From: Pisolithus tinctorius
Taxonomy: Eukaryota > Basidiomycota > Agaricomycetes > Boletales > Pisolithaceae
DNA: 64,000 nucleotides
Reading direction: 5' to 3'
NCBI GenBank assembly: GCA_024663395.1
Contig: JANFAH010000080.1
Span: 1 to 64,000, forward strand
This document shows, in pieces, positions 22,470 through 33,750 of the stretch. The translations under genes and the position numbers were made by a program. Within the stretch, counting starts at the first letter, position 1, and each line of letters starts with the position of its first letter. The notes beneath the pieces were generated by a model. The model was not told the origin of the DNA and searched no databases. It saw only the letters and a list, made by a program, of their open reading frames with translations.

Positions 22470-25400
22470 ATGGGAACTCTGCGTTGATGCCAGATATTCC
22501 CAAAACTAAGGACAGTCTAGTTTCTGTTGCACCTGTACTCGTAACGTCTACACCGGAACGTACTATGCAGATTCCCATTTCCCTCTATGCATCAGAAACT
22601 ACCCTGAAAGTCGTCAACACTACCGCTCTGGTTGACTCCGGAGCAGAAATTTCTTGTATTGACTGGGGTTTTGTACGAAAGCACCGAATCCTCACTCAAT
22701 GCCTCACCAAACCTATCCTCGCCAAAAATGCCGATGGAACCCAAAATTCCAAAGGAAAAATATTGTTTTCTGCCACTCTTTACTTCAAGATTAAAGGACT
22801 CGTCCACCAGTCCTTTTTTCATGTCATCAATTGTGGAGCAGAAAACGTCATTTTAGGTCTCCCCTGGCTCCAGGAAAACAACCCTGTCATGGACTGGAGG
22901 ATGGGCACGTTATCTATCAACGAGAGAACTGATAGATCAAAGGAATTAAGATGCAACATCTCTTTCGTTGCTGTCGAAGAACCAACTGTGAACCTTGTGT
23001 CCCCTGCTGAAAAGAAAGGGATAAACAGGTTCATGGATTACAAAGAACCAGAAGATGAAACCATCCGAGCACACTTCGTGATGTCGGTTGGAAAACTTGT
23101 CGAAGAAGCCAAGAAGGTTAACCCCAACAACAGCCTTCTCCAAAAAATCACCACGGCTACAGAACTAGCCCAGGAAGAACACAAGAAGAAACCAAAGGCT
23201 GTCCTTCCAGAAGAGTACAAGGACTTCACCTTGATTTTCGAGAAACTGACTGATGGGGTTTTGCCTCCATCACGACCATATGACCATGCCATAAACCTTG
23301 TAGAGGACTTTGTCCCCAAGGTGGCCAAAGCTTACCCACTCTCTCCTTCTGAACGAGAGTCTGCAGAGAAATTTATTGAAGAAAACCTTTGAGAAGGGAA
23401 GATTCGCCCCTCGAAGTCTCCCCAAGCCGCCCCCTTCTTCTTCATAGGAAAGAAGGACGGCTCCCTATGCCCCTGCCAAGACTACAGGTATCTAAACAAG
23501 AATACGGTGAAGGACGCATATCCCCTTCCCCTCATTTCGGACCTTATAGACAGACTAAAAGGAGCCTCAATCTTCACAAAAATGGATGTCAGATCTGGCT
23601 ACAACAATGTTCAAATCAAAGAAGGAGATCAATGGAAGGCCGCGTTCATCACGCATAAGGGTCTTTTTGAGCCAACCGTCATGTTCTTCGGACTGTGCAA
23701 TTCCCCCGCCACCTTCCAACGATTCATGAATGACTCTTTCAGAGACATGATCGCTGAAGGATGGCTGGTCATCTATATGGATGACCTCCTCATCTTCTCT
23801 ACTGACACTGAAGAACATCGACGAAGAACCCGCCACGTCCTCAAAAGGATGCGAGAACTTTCCCTTCCCCTGAAGTTGGAAAAATGTCATTTCGATCTTA
23901 CCGAGGTGGAATACCTTGGCATGATTATCAAAGAAAACACCGTTGCCATGGACCCCATCAAAGTCCAAGGCATTGCCAAATGGCCTGTCCCAAAAAAGGT
24001 CAAAGATGTATGATCCTTCTTAGGATTCACAAATTTCTATAGGAGATTCGTTCCCTATTACTCCGATATTGCGCAACCACTCATTGATCTCACCAAGAAA
24101 ACAATGGACTGGAACTGGTCAAAGAAGTGTCAAGACACCTTTGAACTCCTAAAAAGAATCTTCATGGCACAACCGACCCTTCGAATGCCTGATACCTCTC
24201 AACCATTCGCAATTACTACAGATGCGTCCAAGTACACAACAGGAGAGATCCTCCTTCAAGAAGATTCGAATGGACAGTGGCAACCCTGTGCCTTTCTGTC
24301 CCAATCATTTAACCCTGCAGAAAGAAACTACGACATATACGACAGAGAACTGCTTGGGGTTATTCGAGCATTGAAATCTTGGAGGCACTATCTCCATGGA
24401 TCCCCATTCCTAGTTAAGGTCTTCACGGACCATAAAAATCTGACATACTTCAAATCACCTCAAAATTTAAATCGTCACCAGGCCTGCTGGCTCCTCGACC
24501 TCACAGACTTCGATCTGCAACTGGAACACGTCCCAGGCAAAGACCTGGCTGCACCAGATATGCTCTCCCGCCGACCCGACCACATTCCTGACGACAACGA
24601 AGATAACAAAGGAGTTACTCTCCTCCCACAAACCCTGTTTGTTAACCTCATTGATACCAATCTTACTCAGAAGGTTGCATCATCTTCTATGGGCGACCCT
24701 GTTGTTCAGACTGCACTTTGCGCCATAGAAAACATTGACATGCCACTCCCATTCAAATCCCACCTTTCTGATTGGAGATTTGACAATGGAGTGTTACTGT
24801 ACAAAGATCGGGTGTATATCCCCGATGATCCTACTCTCCGATGGACTGTTGTGTCCAATCACCACGATCACCCCTCTGCCAGACACCCTGGTGTCCTAAA
24901 AACCCGACAACTCGTTTCATCCGAGTTTTGGTGGTCTGGACTTGCGTCTTTCATCCGAAAGTATGTCGAAGGCTGTGCTACATGCCAGCAAAACAAGGTC
25001 AACACCCACCCGACGACACCACCCCTTACGCCTATCCCCTCCACCTTGACCTGCCCCTTCCAACAGATCTCTTGCAATCTGGTTACCGACCTGCCTGTTT
25101 CCAATGGCTATGATTCCCTTTTGGTCGTGGTAGACCATGGCCTTACAAAGGGGGTAATTTTATCACCCACAAAGAAAACCGCCTCCGCTGCTGACATTGC
25201 AGCACTGTTTTTCAAGAAGGTCTACTCCCGTTTCGGGTTGTACGACAAAATTATATCAGATCGAGGCCCTCAGTTCACCTCAACCTTCACGAAGGAACTC
25301 GCTTCCCTTTTGGGATACTCCCTTGCCCTGTCAACGGCATATCATCCACAAACTGATGGAGAAACAGAACGAGTAAACCAGGAGGTTGAAACATATCTCC

Positions 25401-27172
25401 GCATCTTTTGCCAAAACAACCCCACCTCATGGGTGAACAACCTCCCCATGGCAGAATTCACACACAATCACCGTCCACACTCCATCACCCATCAATCTCC
25501 ATTCTACCTCATGTATGGATATGAACTGAAACCACTTCTGTCCCTGATCGTGGAAACCCATCTTCCCGCTGCTGAGTTTAGACTCGATGAACTCCGGAAA
25601 GCTAGAGAAGAGGCCCTGGCAGCCCATGATCTAGCCAGAAAAACAATGAAAGACCGCTCGTCACGACCCTTCACCCCGTTCCAAAAAGGTGACAAGGTTT
25701 GGCTAGAAGCATGCAATTTGAAATGCTCCTATGAAAATAGGAAGCTCGCACCAAAACGAGAGGGACCCTTCACTGTCTCCGATGTCCTATCTCCAATTAC
25801 TTATCGCCTCACAATCCCCTCACGATGGAAGATTCATAATGTCTTCCACACTTCCCTCCTATCGCCCTATCGCGAAAATGACGTTCATGGACCGAACTTC
25901 CCAGCTCCTCCGCCTGACCTTATCAACGAGGAGGAAGAGTATGAAGTCAAGGCGATAGTCGGCCATAAAAGGTCCGGCCATGGGCACACCTTTTTAATCA
26001 AATGGAAAGGCTACCCTTCTTCCGAAAACTCATGGCAGAAAGAATCTCACCTAGAACACGCAGATGATACACTCTCCACTTATAAAAGACGCTTCCCCAA
26101 GGATTTCCCCCCTCAGAAACAACCCACTCGATGCTCCACTCGCACAGTCAGAAACATCACTTTTGAGATGCCTCCTCGTCGCTACACTTACCCCCATGAA
26201 CCCTCCCGCCGCCATACTCTGTTCGCTCGATGGCAGCGACAACCCGCTAGCAATCAGATGATCGCTTCATACCGACTCTTCGTTGCTGACCCCGCCATCG
26301 TCAGCACGGTCTATCATGAAGTGGACGAAAATTCTCCACTTGACCTTGTATATCACACTACCATCCAAGCCCTCCAGCTTGAGGAACTCTCCCGATACGT
26401 CAATCGCCAAAACCCCCTTCTGTCCCCTGCCCGTACCATCTTAAATGAGATTGCCGACCAGCAGGTTCCCCTTTTACTTAAACTTTTTGATGTCCTTGGA
26501 GGCGCGGACCTCATCTACAACATCCATCAATACCCAACGTTGATCGCCCCTCCTCCTCCTGGGTCTAGAAGACCCTCGACTGCCACCTCCCCTCTGGTTT
26601 CCTCCGTGTCGTCCACCCCCCTGCCATCGTCGCCATCGTCGTCCTCCCGTTCTTCCCACTCTCTCCAAAGAGCCGATAGACCTCGTGCCTGCTGTTTGTC
26701 AGGCCCTAGTCCTCAACCTTGCAAGTCTCATGACTCCCCGTCTGAAGTAGACCCTGAGACTGCCTTCAGTGTCTCCCATGCAGAACTCAACTACACGTTA
26801 AATATCATCGAAACCCTCGCACAGCTGCCTCCTACCCCTGTTCTGAACGCCATGACTGAGTTTGACAGACCTCTTACTCCATCTGATCCACGCTATCGTC
26901 AAGCGTGTTACATCTGCTGCCATCTTGGCCACATCCGCGTCAACTGTGGACTGTATGAATGTCCCCTTTGTCACGCCACTCATCCTGGGCATACTCAGGC
27001 CCAGTGTCCTTCCATATGCCCTTGTCATCCTTTACAGGACAGAATAGCTACCCCTGCTCTGGTAGATGATCGAACCCTCATCGGGAGCAAGGATGACGAC
27101 TTATACAATGATGATTTTGATTTTGACGACTCCGCCATCAGTAACATGACCGGAGAACCTTATGGAGAGTAG
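22466..27172 (+). pseudogene. Element A pol: PR-RT-RNaseH-IN-chromodomain plus zinc-knuckle tail
   Basis: One reading frame of 1,568 codons carries the polyprotein, broken only by TGA at 23390-23392 and 24011-24013, both at Arg-compatible positions. Seen in order: protease ALVDSGAEISCID (22634 region), reverse transcriptase with the YMDD box ([11 protein letters not shown], near 23775), RNase H (TTDASKYTTGEILLQ, TDHKNLTYF), integrase zinc region (HHDHPSARHPG, CATCQQNK) and core. The first integrase core Asp is Asn (SCNLVTDLP, codon 25076-25078); the later ISDRGPQF and TDGETERVNQ are kept. A chromodomain follows (YEVKAIVGHKR, FLIKWKGYPSSENSW; 25938-26100). A further tail of about 350 residues ends with CCHC-like motifs CYICCHLGHIRVNC and CPLCHATHPGHTQAQC (26906-27011) and an acidic end. 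Confidence 0.9.
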
Positions 27173-27197
27173 TTGAAGTCGGGGACTTCAATGCTTA

Positions 27198-27209
27198 GAA
27201 AGGGGGTAA
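27198..27209 (+). promoter_or_regulatory. Element A polypurine tract
   Basis: A purine-rich run (GAAAGGGGGTAA) lies immediately before the 3' LTR, the usual position for plus-strand DNA priming. Confidence 0.75.
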
Positions 27210-27657
27210 TGTTACATTTCACCCCTAACTTTTCCTTTCTGTTGTACGTTTACTTTACTTTTGATCTGTTGGACTCAGTTTCCTTTTAGAGCCGTCTTCT
27301 CTTTGGTCCGACAGCTCTCTATTTCCACCACTGGCGTTGTTACCTCGTTACACGCTTAGGACATGTGTCGTCATTGTTCAACCAATGGCATAGTTACCTC
27401 GAGTACATGAGGACGCCTCATGGTCCTCCTCTTGTAGTATTTAGACTGCCAGCTCAAGTCCTGGAAACCCAGACTTGAGCTGCTCAATTATACACAGCGT
27501 TCTCAGAACTTTGCCCTCAGTATCCCTACCAGGATCACTCTTACTGGCGTTGCTTAAATCCTCTGTCGTTTACAGAGGTTACTGCAGCTGTCGCTCAGTA
27601 GAAACCATAGTCTGCGATTGAGCTCTCCCTACGTCTAGACTTCGATCGAGTGTAACA
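27210..27657 (+). repeat. Element A 3' LTR (448 bp)
   Basis: Same length as the 5' LTR. I counted about 17 differences, each explained by CpG changing to TpG or CpA in one copy. It ends GTGTAACA and is followed by the duplication CAGAT (27658-27662). Confidence 0.92.
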
Positions 27658-29088
27658 CAGATGAGTACCACCAGATTTTGACCAACTCGTCCAGACATGA
27701 TTTCAATGATGAATTGGGTAATGGCAAATTATTTGAGGAGTTAGACAAGTGCTGGGATAAATTCATAAAGTATGCACAAATGGCATTTGGGAATGGCAGC
27801 ACTGATGCCAAGTCACCAGACAAAGATGCCACTCCACAGTCAAGGCAGAGAAAGAGCAATGGGAAATCTAAAACCATCCTGCTGGTCAGTGACAATGGCA
27901 CACCATACATCCCAAACATATTGGACATGCAGGCACCAAAGTTGAAGGACATCATGTGGACGTTTGTGACATTTCACTATCATATGTATAACAATAGGAG
28001 AAATACTGTTCATTGACATGCATTACAGGGAAGGCCTGCAGGAATTCACAGGCGACTGTTCCATGGAGTGTGATAATGACCAACACTGCACTTTATATTG
28101 CACCACAGTTTCTGCCACCTGAGGTTCCCTTCAAAGAGCCAAGCTGACTTACCCAGGACAAGTTGACAGCAATCTTGGAATGGTGGCAAGAGCGAAAAGA
28201 GCAGCATCCCAACAATATATTTGGCTTCAAGAAGTGGAGAGATGCTGGAGGGTCACTCTGAATGCCAGTGGCAGCAGCTGATAGCAGTGGAGCAAGGATG
28301 GGTGTGAAGCAGGATTTGGATGGGAGCCCACACCACTTGGCAGGCGAATGGGCAATGGATAGAATGATGCAGGGTAGGAGGAAGCAGTGACAGCAAACAG
28401 GTATGAAGGAATGCATCTGGAACATAAATGTCTGGAAATATTATCTAATGGGGGAAAAAGTTGTAGGGTCTGATTCTGATGATGAATACAATCTCTGTCA
28501 AATACCACCAACATTGCCATCAAAAGGAACTGATGGTACAGGCACAAGCATGGTAGATGAAGACACTGCAGTGACAGCAGCATTGCCAGATTCCCAGCAG
28601 CAGATTGCCAGATGCAAAGTGGCTGAGGGTGACACCTGTTGGCCAATTGGTAAGCCAGTGGGATCCCATCAACTGAATATTGTTAACATTAATGGCTGAC
28701 ATGTTTCAGCCATTGGCAAGGAACCACCACATGCCTGGCAGCAGGTTGTGGGTGGCAACACAAGCCCTGCACAACCTATGCCAGAAGGCCACCACACTGA
28801 TTCACCTGATTCTTTCCACCTGGCAGATCCTTTGGCAGTGCCAACAACTATCAGGAGAGCCCATAAACAGGAAGATTCAAAGTGCAAGTTGCCCATTCCA
28901 TCCATGAGTCAGTACTTGTGCCACAGTCACTGAACTGTTGATTCAATTCATCTCTCATTTCTAGTACCCATGCACTGGATTGGCATAGACAATGCAAGGG
29001 GTATGTGGCAATCAAAACAGGTGTGGAAGGCACCAAAGTGGCCTGATGACAATGTTCCTACTCCTAGTCCCTCCAAGAAACATAGGTG
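27658..29088 (+). pseudogene. Relic X, 3' part
   Basis: Continuation of relic X after element A. Blocks are YHQILTNSSRHDFNDELG, DMQAPKLKDIMWTFVTFHY (27930-27985), LEWWQERKEQHPNNIFGFKK (28165-28230), the acidic GSDSDDEYN (28465-28495), and a tail WKAPKWPDDNVPTPSPSKKHR ending at TGA 29086-29088. Intron-like joints are visible, for example GTAAGC...TTTCAG (28650-28709). Some frame changes and a stop (near 28140) break it. Function is unknown. The end of X lies only 68 bp from the convergent end of relic Y. Confidence 0.5.
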
Positions 29089-29155
29089 ATGTTAGCATTT
29101 GTATTTTACATGGCTATGGAATGTGATACTACATTTTGACAACCAATAGCTACAA

Positions 29156-29920
29156 TTACAATAAATCCTCATCCAGTTCCAATTCATCCTCACCATCCCA
29201 ATTGCTGGTCATCAAATCTTGTATATATTGCTGAGTCCTTTCCAGCTGTGCTCTCCTTGCAAGCAACAGGCAAAACCAGATGCTTGATTCTACCAATATA
29301 TTGCTGTAGTGGTTGTAGGCCGCAATGATTGGCCCATTGGTGGTAGTGTTAAGATGGGGTGGGTGCTCATCAGCCAGTCCTGCGAGAAGAACCACAAGCC
29401 ACCATGCTTTTTCCACTGCTGGATGATTGATATATATGCAAGGGATATCATAAAACAACTTACATGTTGTAATTGGCCCTTCTTCATGAATTCCTTGTAT
29501 ACCCAGGTCACTGGCAAAATGTTGCAGTGCCAAAAAGTGAACTAATACACTTAATACTGGCAGCAACAAGAGATGACATGGTACTCACCAGCAGCAGCAT
29601 CAGCAGCTGTAGGCCATGGTGATGGTTGCTGTGATGTAGCTGGGATGGGCTGTGGCTCAGAGGCTGCTGCACCATCTAACTGCTCATCCATACATGCATG
29701 CTCTGGCAGAGATGGTGCAGTCTGTGGAATTCGTGCAGATGCCATCAACGATCTGGGTGGGGGTGAGACTGCCAGGGAAGATGTTGGTGAATCCCAGCTG
29801 GGTGCAATGGTGGCCAAGGATGGCATGGAATGACTTGCTTGCCACGACTCCCATTGTTGATCAGCAGCAGATGGCTGCACTTCTGGTGAAAGTGGTGGGG
29901 AGTCCCAAGATGGTGCAAGC
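29156..29920 (-). pseudogene. Relic Y, 3' part (split by element B)
   Basis: Minus-strand gene relic, read from 29920 down. The first exon part has the repeated APSWDSP motif and a proline/serine-rich stretch, then a short intron (GTGAGT...TATTAG, 29531-29579 region). The last exon (LALQHFASDLGIQGIHEEGP, then LARRAQLERTQQYIQDLM and the acidic end DGEDELELDEDLL) stops at 29156. The family is not recognised. Its upstream end is at 51038-51192, across element B, and the reading frame joins exactly when element B and one copy of CAAGC are removed. Apart from the insertion the frame looks open, so it was not heavily mutated before being split. Confidence 0.5.
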
Positions 29921-30747
29921 TGTCATGACCATGACACCAGCGTAAGCCCCTAACACCTACTCCGCCCTCTTCCGACATGTTCCCACGCTTCTCCGCCCTC
30001 TTCCGACATGTTCCCGTGCTTCTCCGCCCTCCTCCGATGTGTTCCCGCGCTCCTCCGACCCTCCCGACACATCTCCACACCTCTCCAAGGTCCCCCGTCC
30101 ATGTTCTGACCAACTCCGCTCAACTCCGCCCTAAGGTTGGTCACATGGGCTGTCGGACTTGCGGCCCTGCATTCTAGATAGGGTTCCGCCCTCGTGTCGG
30201 TTTTCTCCATTCTTCCACTCCTTTGGTATTTACCCTCTCTTCCTTGTTGTAGTAGTTTCCTTGTCTCAGTTAAGGTCCCCATCATCCCTACCCTCTATCC
30301 CTTGTGTCGGAAGGACTCTAACCCACTATACACTTATTGGTTTACATTCTGTACTGCACCGCCCTTGGCCTACATCGTATATAAGGCCACGTAGTACTCC
30401 GATGTAATCAGTACGAATATCAAATAAAGTCCCCACCTTTGACTCCCTCTCAGTCCCCTCCGGAGTTTCGTCTCCACTTCCTCTGAGTCCGCTCCACCTC
30501 TGAAATACGAGGGCTGAGCTCGTGCAAGGGGGCAGCACACTAGCTGAACCCAACACCCTCTCATCTGACCTCCGACCTCTGACCTCAGCCTCCGAAACTT
30601 CCCTTCATACCCCTCCGCTCACTGTTCGTCGAATATCTTGCCACCCAGTGGTCAGATTCGCTTCGGACTTTGACCGCTGTACTCCGCAGCCCAACCCGCT
30701 CCAACTCCGCCCTAAGAAGGAGCCAGGGGTGTTGTCTGACCTTGACA
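29921..30747 (+). repeat. Element B 5' LTR (827 bp)
   Basis: Starts TGTCATGACCATGACA and ends ACCTTGACA. TATA box TATATAAG at 30378-30385; predicted transcript start at 30410, 32 bp downstream. The first 200 bp contain short CTCCGCCCTC-type repeats. Confidence 0.92.
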
Positions 30748-30749
30748 GT

Positions 30750-30760
30750 ATATTCGTACT
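30750..30760 (+). promoter_or_regulatory. Element B self-primer binding site
   Basis: ATATTCGTACT, two bases after the LTR, is the exact reverse complement of AGTACGAATAT at 30410-30420, which begins 32 bp after the TATA box. Length (11 nt) and offset (2 nt) equal those of element A, supporting a Tf1/sushi-like self-priming mechanism. The role is inferred. Confidence 0.75.
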
Positions 30761-30802
30761 CTCACTTGTACAAGCTCTCTCACTTCCCCTACCACATCCG
30801 TT

Positions 30803-32092
30803 ATGCCTCCCATGACACGTCTCCAACAACGGGATGCTACCGAGGCCCTTGCTACAGCCTTGGCAAACCCCCAACGTCTCCCTTCAGTTGTTGAGCCCTT
30901 CCGGAGCTTCTCCTCCAGGGGGCGCTCCAACTCCGACCCTGCTCCAGACAGCGCCTCATGTGCTGCACCCTCCATCCATCAGCAGTCCGCCCTCCGCTCT
31001 CCGCCACCTCCTATCATCATTCACCCTGGCGGAGATGGACCAGGTGACCCCGACGATGACCCCGACGATCCTGACTACCATCCTGGTGATGGGCCTGATG
31101 ATGAGGATGATCCCGACAACCTCGGGGATCCCCTCGATGACCCAGTCCTTGCTCTGACCCGGGCCATCCATGCCCTAGCCCACTCCAACCAGCGCTCCGG
31201 AGACTCCGCTCCGCGAACCAAAGTCCATGAGCCGGACACCTTTGATGGGTCCGACCCTAAAAAACTCTGTGAGTTCCTGGTCCAATGTGAGCTCAATTTC
31301 CAGGACCGCCCTTGGGCATTCTGCTCCGACCGAGCCAAGGTCACATATGCGCAGTCCTACCTTAAGGGCATGGCATTGGCCTGGTTCGAACCAGACCTTC
31401 TCAATCCAGATGATTACCTTAATCGTCCACTGTGGATGGATGACCACCGCGAGTTCCTCCGTGAGCTCACTACCAATTTCGGCCCTCATGATGCTGCTGC
31501 TGATGCCGTCCAGCATCTGGAAAATCTTACCATGAAGGACTCTTCATGTATTGCGAAGTACTTGGTGGAGTTCAACCGCTGGGCTTCTCAGGTAAAGGAC
31601 TATGGCGAAGGCGCACTCTGCCACCGCTTCTACTCGGGTCTCCCTGACCACATCAAGGATGAAGTGTCCCGTGTTGGCAAGCCCGCCACTCTTCATGCAC
31701 TCCACGAGTTGGCCCAGACAGTAGATGCACGCTACTGGGAGTGCAGGTCAGAAGTCTCCCACTCTGCCAAGCCTCCTCCTGCCGAAAGAACTCCGCTCCG
31801 CACCTCCGACTCAAAGCCGAAACCCTCCGCATCATCCTCTGCCCCTAAGTCCGACTCTAAAAAGGCCGAAGCGCCAAAGTCCGACATCAACCATCTCCTC
31901 GGAAAAGATGGCAAGCTCACAGCAGCTGAGCGGCTCCGCCGCCTTACTGGTGGGCTGTGCCTCTTCTGTGGTGAACCTGGTCACTCCGCCAAGGACTGCC
32001 CAAAGTCGACTTCCCGCGCTGCCAAGGCCCGTGCTGCTAAAGCCGCCACTCCGACCGCTCCACCTGTGGAGAGGTCAGAGTCAAAAAATTAA
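30803..32092 (+). CDS. Element B gag, intact, ends at a -1 slippery site
   Basis: A 429-residue Gag with an open frame. The N-terminal quarter contains a strongly acidic, Asp-rich stretch (about residues 75-110), followed by a capsid region (EPDTFDGSDPKKLCEFLVQC, AKVTYAQSYLKGMALAWFEP, YLVEFNRWASQVKDYGEGAL). A basic Ser/Pro/Lys linker leads to the zinc knuckle CLFCGEPGHSAKDC near residues 386-399. The last codons TCA-AAA-AAT-TAA contain the heptamer A-AAA-AAT (32083-32089), a classical -1 frameshift site. Pol lies in the -1 frame directly downstream, so Gag-Pol would be made by frameshifting. Confidence 0.9.
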   Translation: MPPMTRLQQRDATEALATALANPQRLPSVVEPFRSFSSRGRSNSDPAPDSASCAAPSIHQQSALRSPPPPIIIHPGGDGPGDPDDDPDDPDYHPGDGPDDEDDPDNLGDPLDDPVLALTRAIHALAHSNQRSGDSAPRTKVHEPDTFDGSDPKKLCEFLVQCELNFQDRPWAFCSDRAKVTYAQSYLKGMALAWFEPDLLNPDDYLNRPLWMDDHREFLRELTTNFGPHDAAADAVQHLENLTMKDSSCIAKYLVEFNRWASQVKDYGEGALCHRFYSGLPDHIKDEVSRVGKPATLHALHELAQTVDARYWECRSEVSHSAKPPPAERTPLRTSDSKPKPSASSSAPKSDSKKAEAPKSDINHLLGKDGKLTAAERLRRLTGGLCLFCGEPGHSAKDCPKSTSRAAKARAAKAATPTAPPVERSESKN

Positions 32093-32535
32093 CCTGCTCC
32101 TCCAGGGAGCCCGTACGTCCTGGAGGAAGCGTTGATCCCATCCGTGCAGAAGTCCACCTCAACGCATCCGCTCTTTCCGACCCTAATTCTCTTCTTCTGA
32201 TTATTTCTCTTCCTGATTTCTCTGTAGATACTTTCCCCGCTCTGGTCAACTCAGGCTCTTCGCACTGTTTTGTCGACCCCTCTTTAGTTAAAAAGTATAA
32301 AATCCCAACAAAAAATGTCTCTCCGCCTATTCCTCTCCGACTGTTTGATGGTACTAGTAATACCACCATTTCCCAAGTAGTAGATTTCTCCATCTGCTTT
32401 GCCTCTGGCGATGTCACATCTGTTTCCTGTTATGTAACTCCGTGGGATTCCGCCTGTTCATTGGTCTTGGGACACAACTGGCTCACCCGCTACAATCCAT
32501 CGATTGACTGGGTATTGAGCAGTATCTCGTTCTGA
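32093..32535 (+). pseudogene. Element B protease region, active-site Asp lost
   Basis: In the -1 frame relative to gag, the retropepsin-like domain shows FPALVNSGSSHCFVD and LGHNWLTRYNPSIDW. The catalytic Asp of the DSG motif is Asn (AAC at 32248-32250) next to a C, as a CpG transition would give. The frame ends with TGA at 32533-32535, where CGA would continue into the RT region in the same frame. It would have released the mature Gag and Pol proteins; here it is inactive twice over. Confidence 0.82.
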
Positions 32536-33750
32536 CCATCGATACAAAGAATGCCAACGCCCTTGGTGCCTCCGTCACCTTCTGTTGCGACTTCCGCTTC
32601 AGTACCGACACCCTCCGCTCCATCTGCTCCTCCGACATCAGCTCCGCTGCCTACTCCAACAGCTGGCTTGCCACGCACTGCTCCGCATATCTCTCTCATC
32701 GGAGCTGCAGCCTTTGTCCGTGCATGTGCCCTTCCTGGCTCCACACAGTTCTGCTTGCACCTCCACCCCGAAGATATGAAACTCCGAGCCTCTTCGATGC
32801 CCTCTGCACCTCCTGATCTCTCTGCAGTGCCCTCCGACTACCATGAGTTCGCTGATGTCTTTAGTAAAGCAAAGGCTACTGAACTCCCTCCACACCGCAG
32901 CTTCGATTTAAATATAGATCTCGAAGAAGGGGCTTCTCCACCTCTAGGCACTGTCTACTCCCTCTCTCCGCCCGAGCTTGAGGCGCTCCGCACCTTCATA
33001 GATGAGCACCTCAGCTACGGTTTCATTAAACAGTCAACCTCTGCCCATGGTGCTCCCGTCCTCTTCATTAAGAAGAAGGACGGCTCACTCCGCCTCTGTG
33101 TGGATTACCGAGGACTCAATAAAATCACCAAGAAAGACCGCTACCCGCTCCCTCTCATCTCCGACTTGCTCGATTCTCCGAGCCGCACTAAAATCTATAG
33201 TAAAATCGACCTCCGCCATGCCTACCACTTAGTCCGAATCGGTGCTGGTGATGAATGGAAAACTGCCTTTCGCACTCGCTATGGTTCCTATGAATGGTTG
33301 GTTATGCCCTTCGGTCTTACTAATGCGCCAGCGGCTTTCCAGCGGTTTGTTAACAGCATCTTTGCCGACATGCTCGATGTCTGCGTTGTTGTTTACCTTG
33401 ATGACATCCTCATCTACTCCCACAACGAGGAGTTGCACTGCCAACATGTAAAAGAGGTCCTCCGCTGCCTCCGCCAGCATAGCCTCTTTGCTAAGCCAGA
33501 AAAGTGCGAGTTCCACAAAGACTCTGTCGAGTACCTCGGCTATGTCCTCTCCCCATCCGGCCTGACCATGTCCGCTGATAAGGTCCAGTCCATTCGTGAT
33601 TGGCCTGAACCACGCAAGGTTAAAGACATCCAGTCCTTTCTTGGGTTTGCAAACTTCTATCATCAGTTCATCAGTAACTACTCCAACATAGTTGTTCTGC
33701 TCACCCACCTCACTCAGAAGGGTGCTCCTTGGAGCTTCTCCGAAGAGTGC
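32536..33750 (+). pseudogene. Element B reverse transcriptase, truncated by element C
   Basis: An open frame starting at 32551 carries a Ser/Pro/Thr-rich linker of about 80 residues, then [71 protein letters not shown], the catalytic YLDD box ([12 protein letters not shown], near 33395) and [12 protein letters not shown] through [10 protein letters not shown]. The RT domain is complete and intact in sequence. The frame is cut after SFSEEC at 33750 by element C, so the connection and RNase H domains are absent. Confidence 0.88.

Larger units (their letters stand above)
20822..27657 (+). mobile_element. Element A: complete Ty3/gypsy chromovirus, 6,836 bp
   Basis: Two 448-bp LTRs (TGTTACATTT...GTAACA) flank a gag-pol region, with the target duplication CAGAT at 20817-20821 and 27658-27662. 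Domain order is Gag, protease, reverse transcriptase, RNase H, integrase, chromodomain, which defines a chromovirus. The primer site matches the element's own transcript start (see the primer entry), as in the Tf1/sushi group. The LTRs differ at about 17 positions, all CpG transitions. Three in-frame TGA codons and a mutated integrase residue make it inactive. It splits relic X. Confidence 0.93.
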
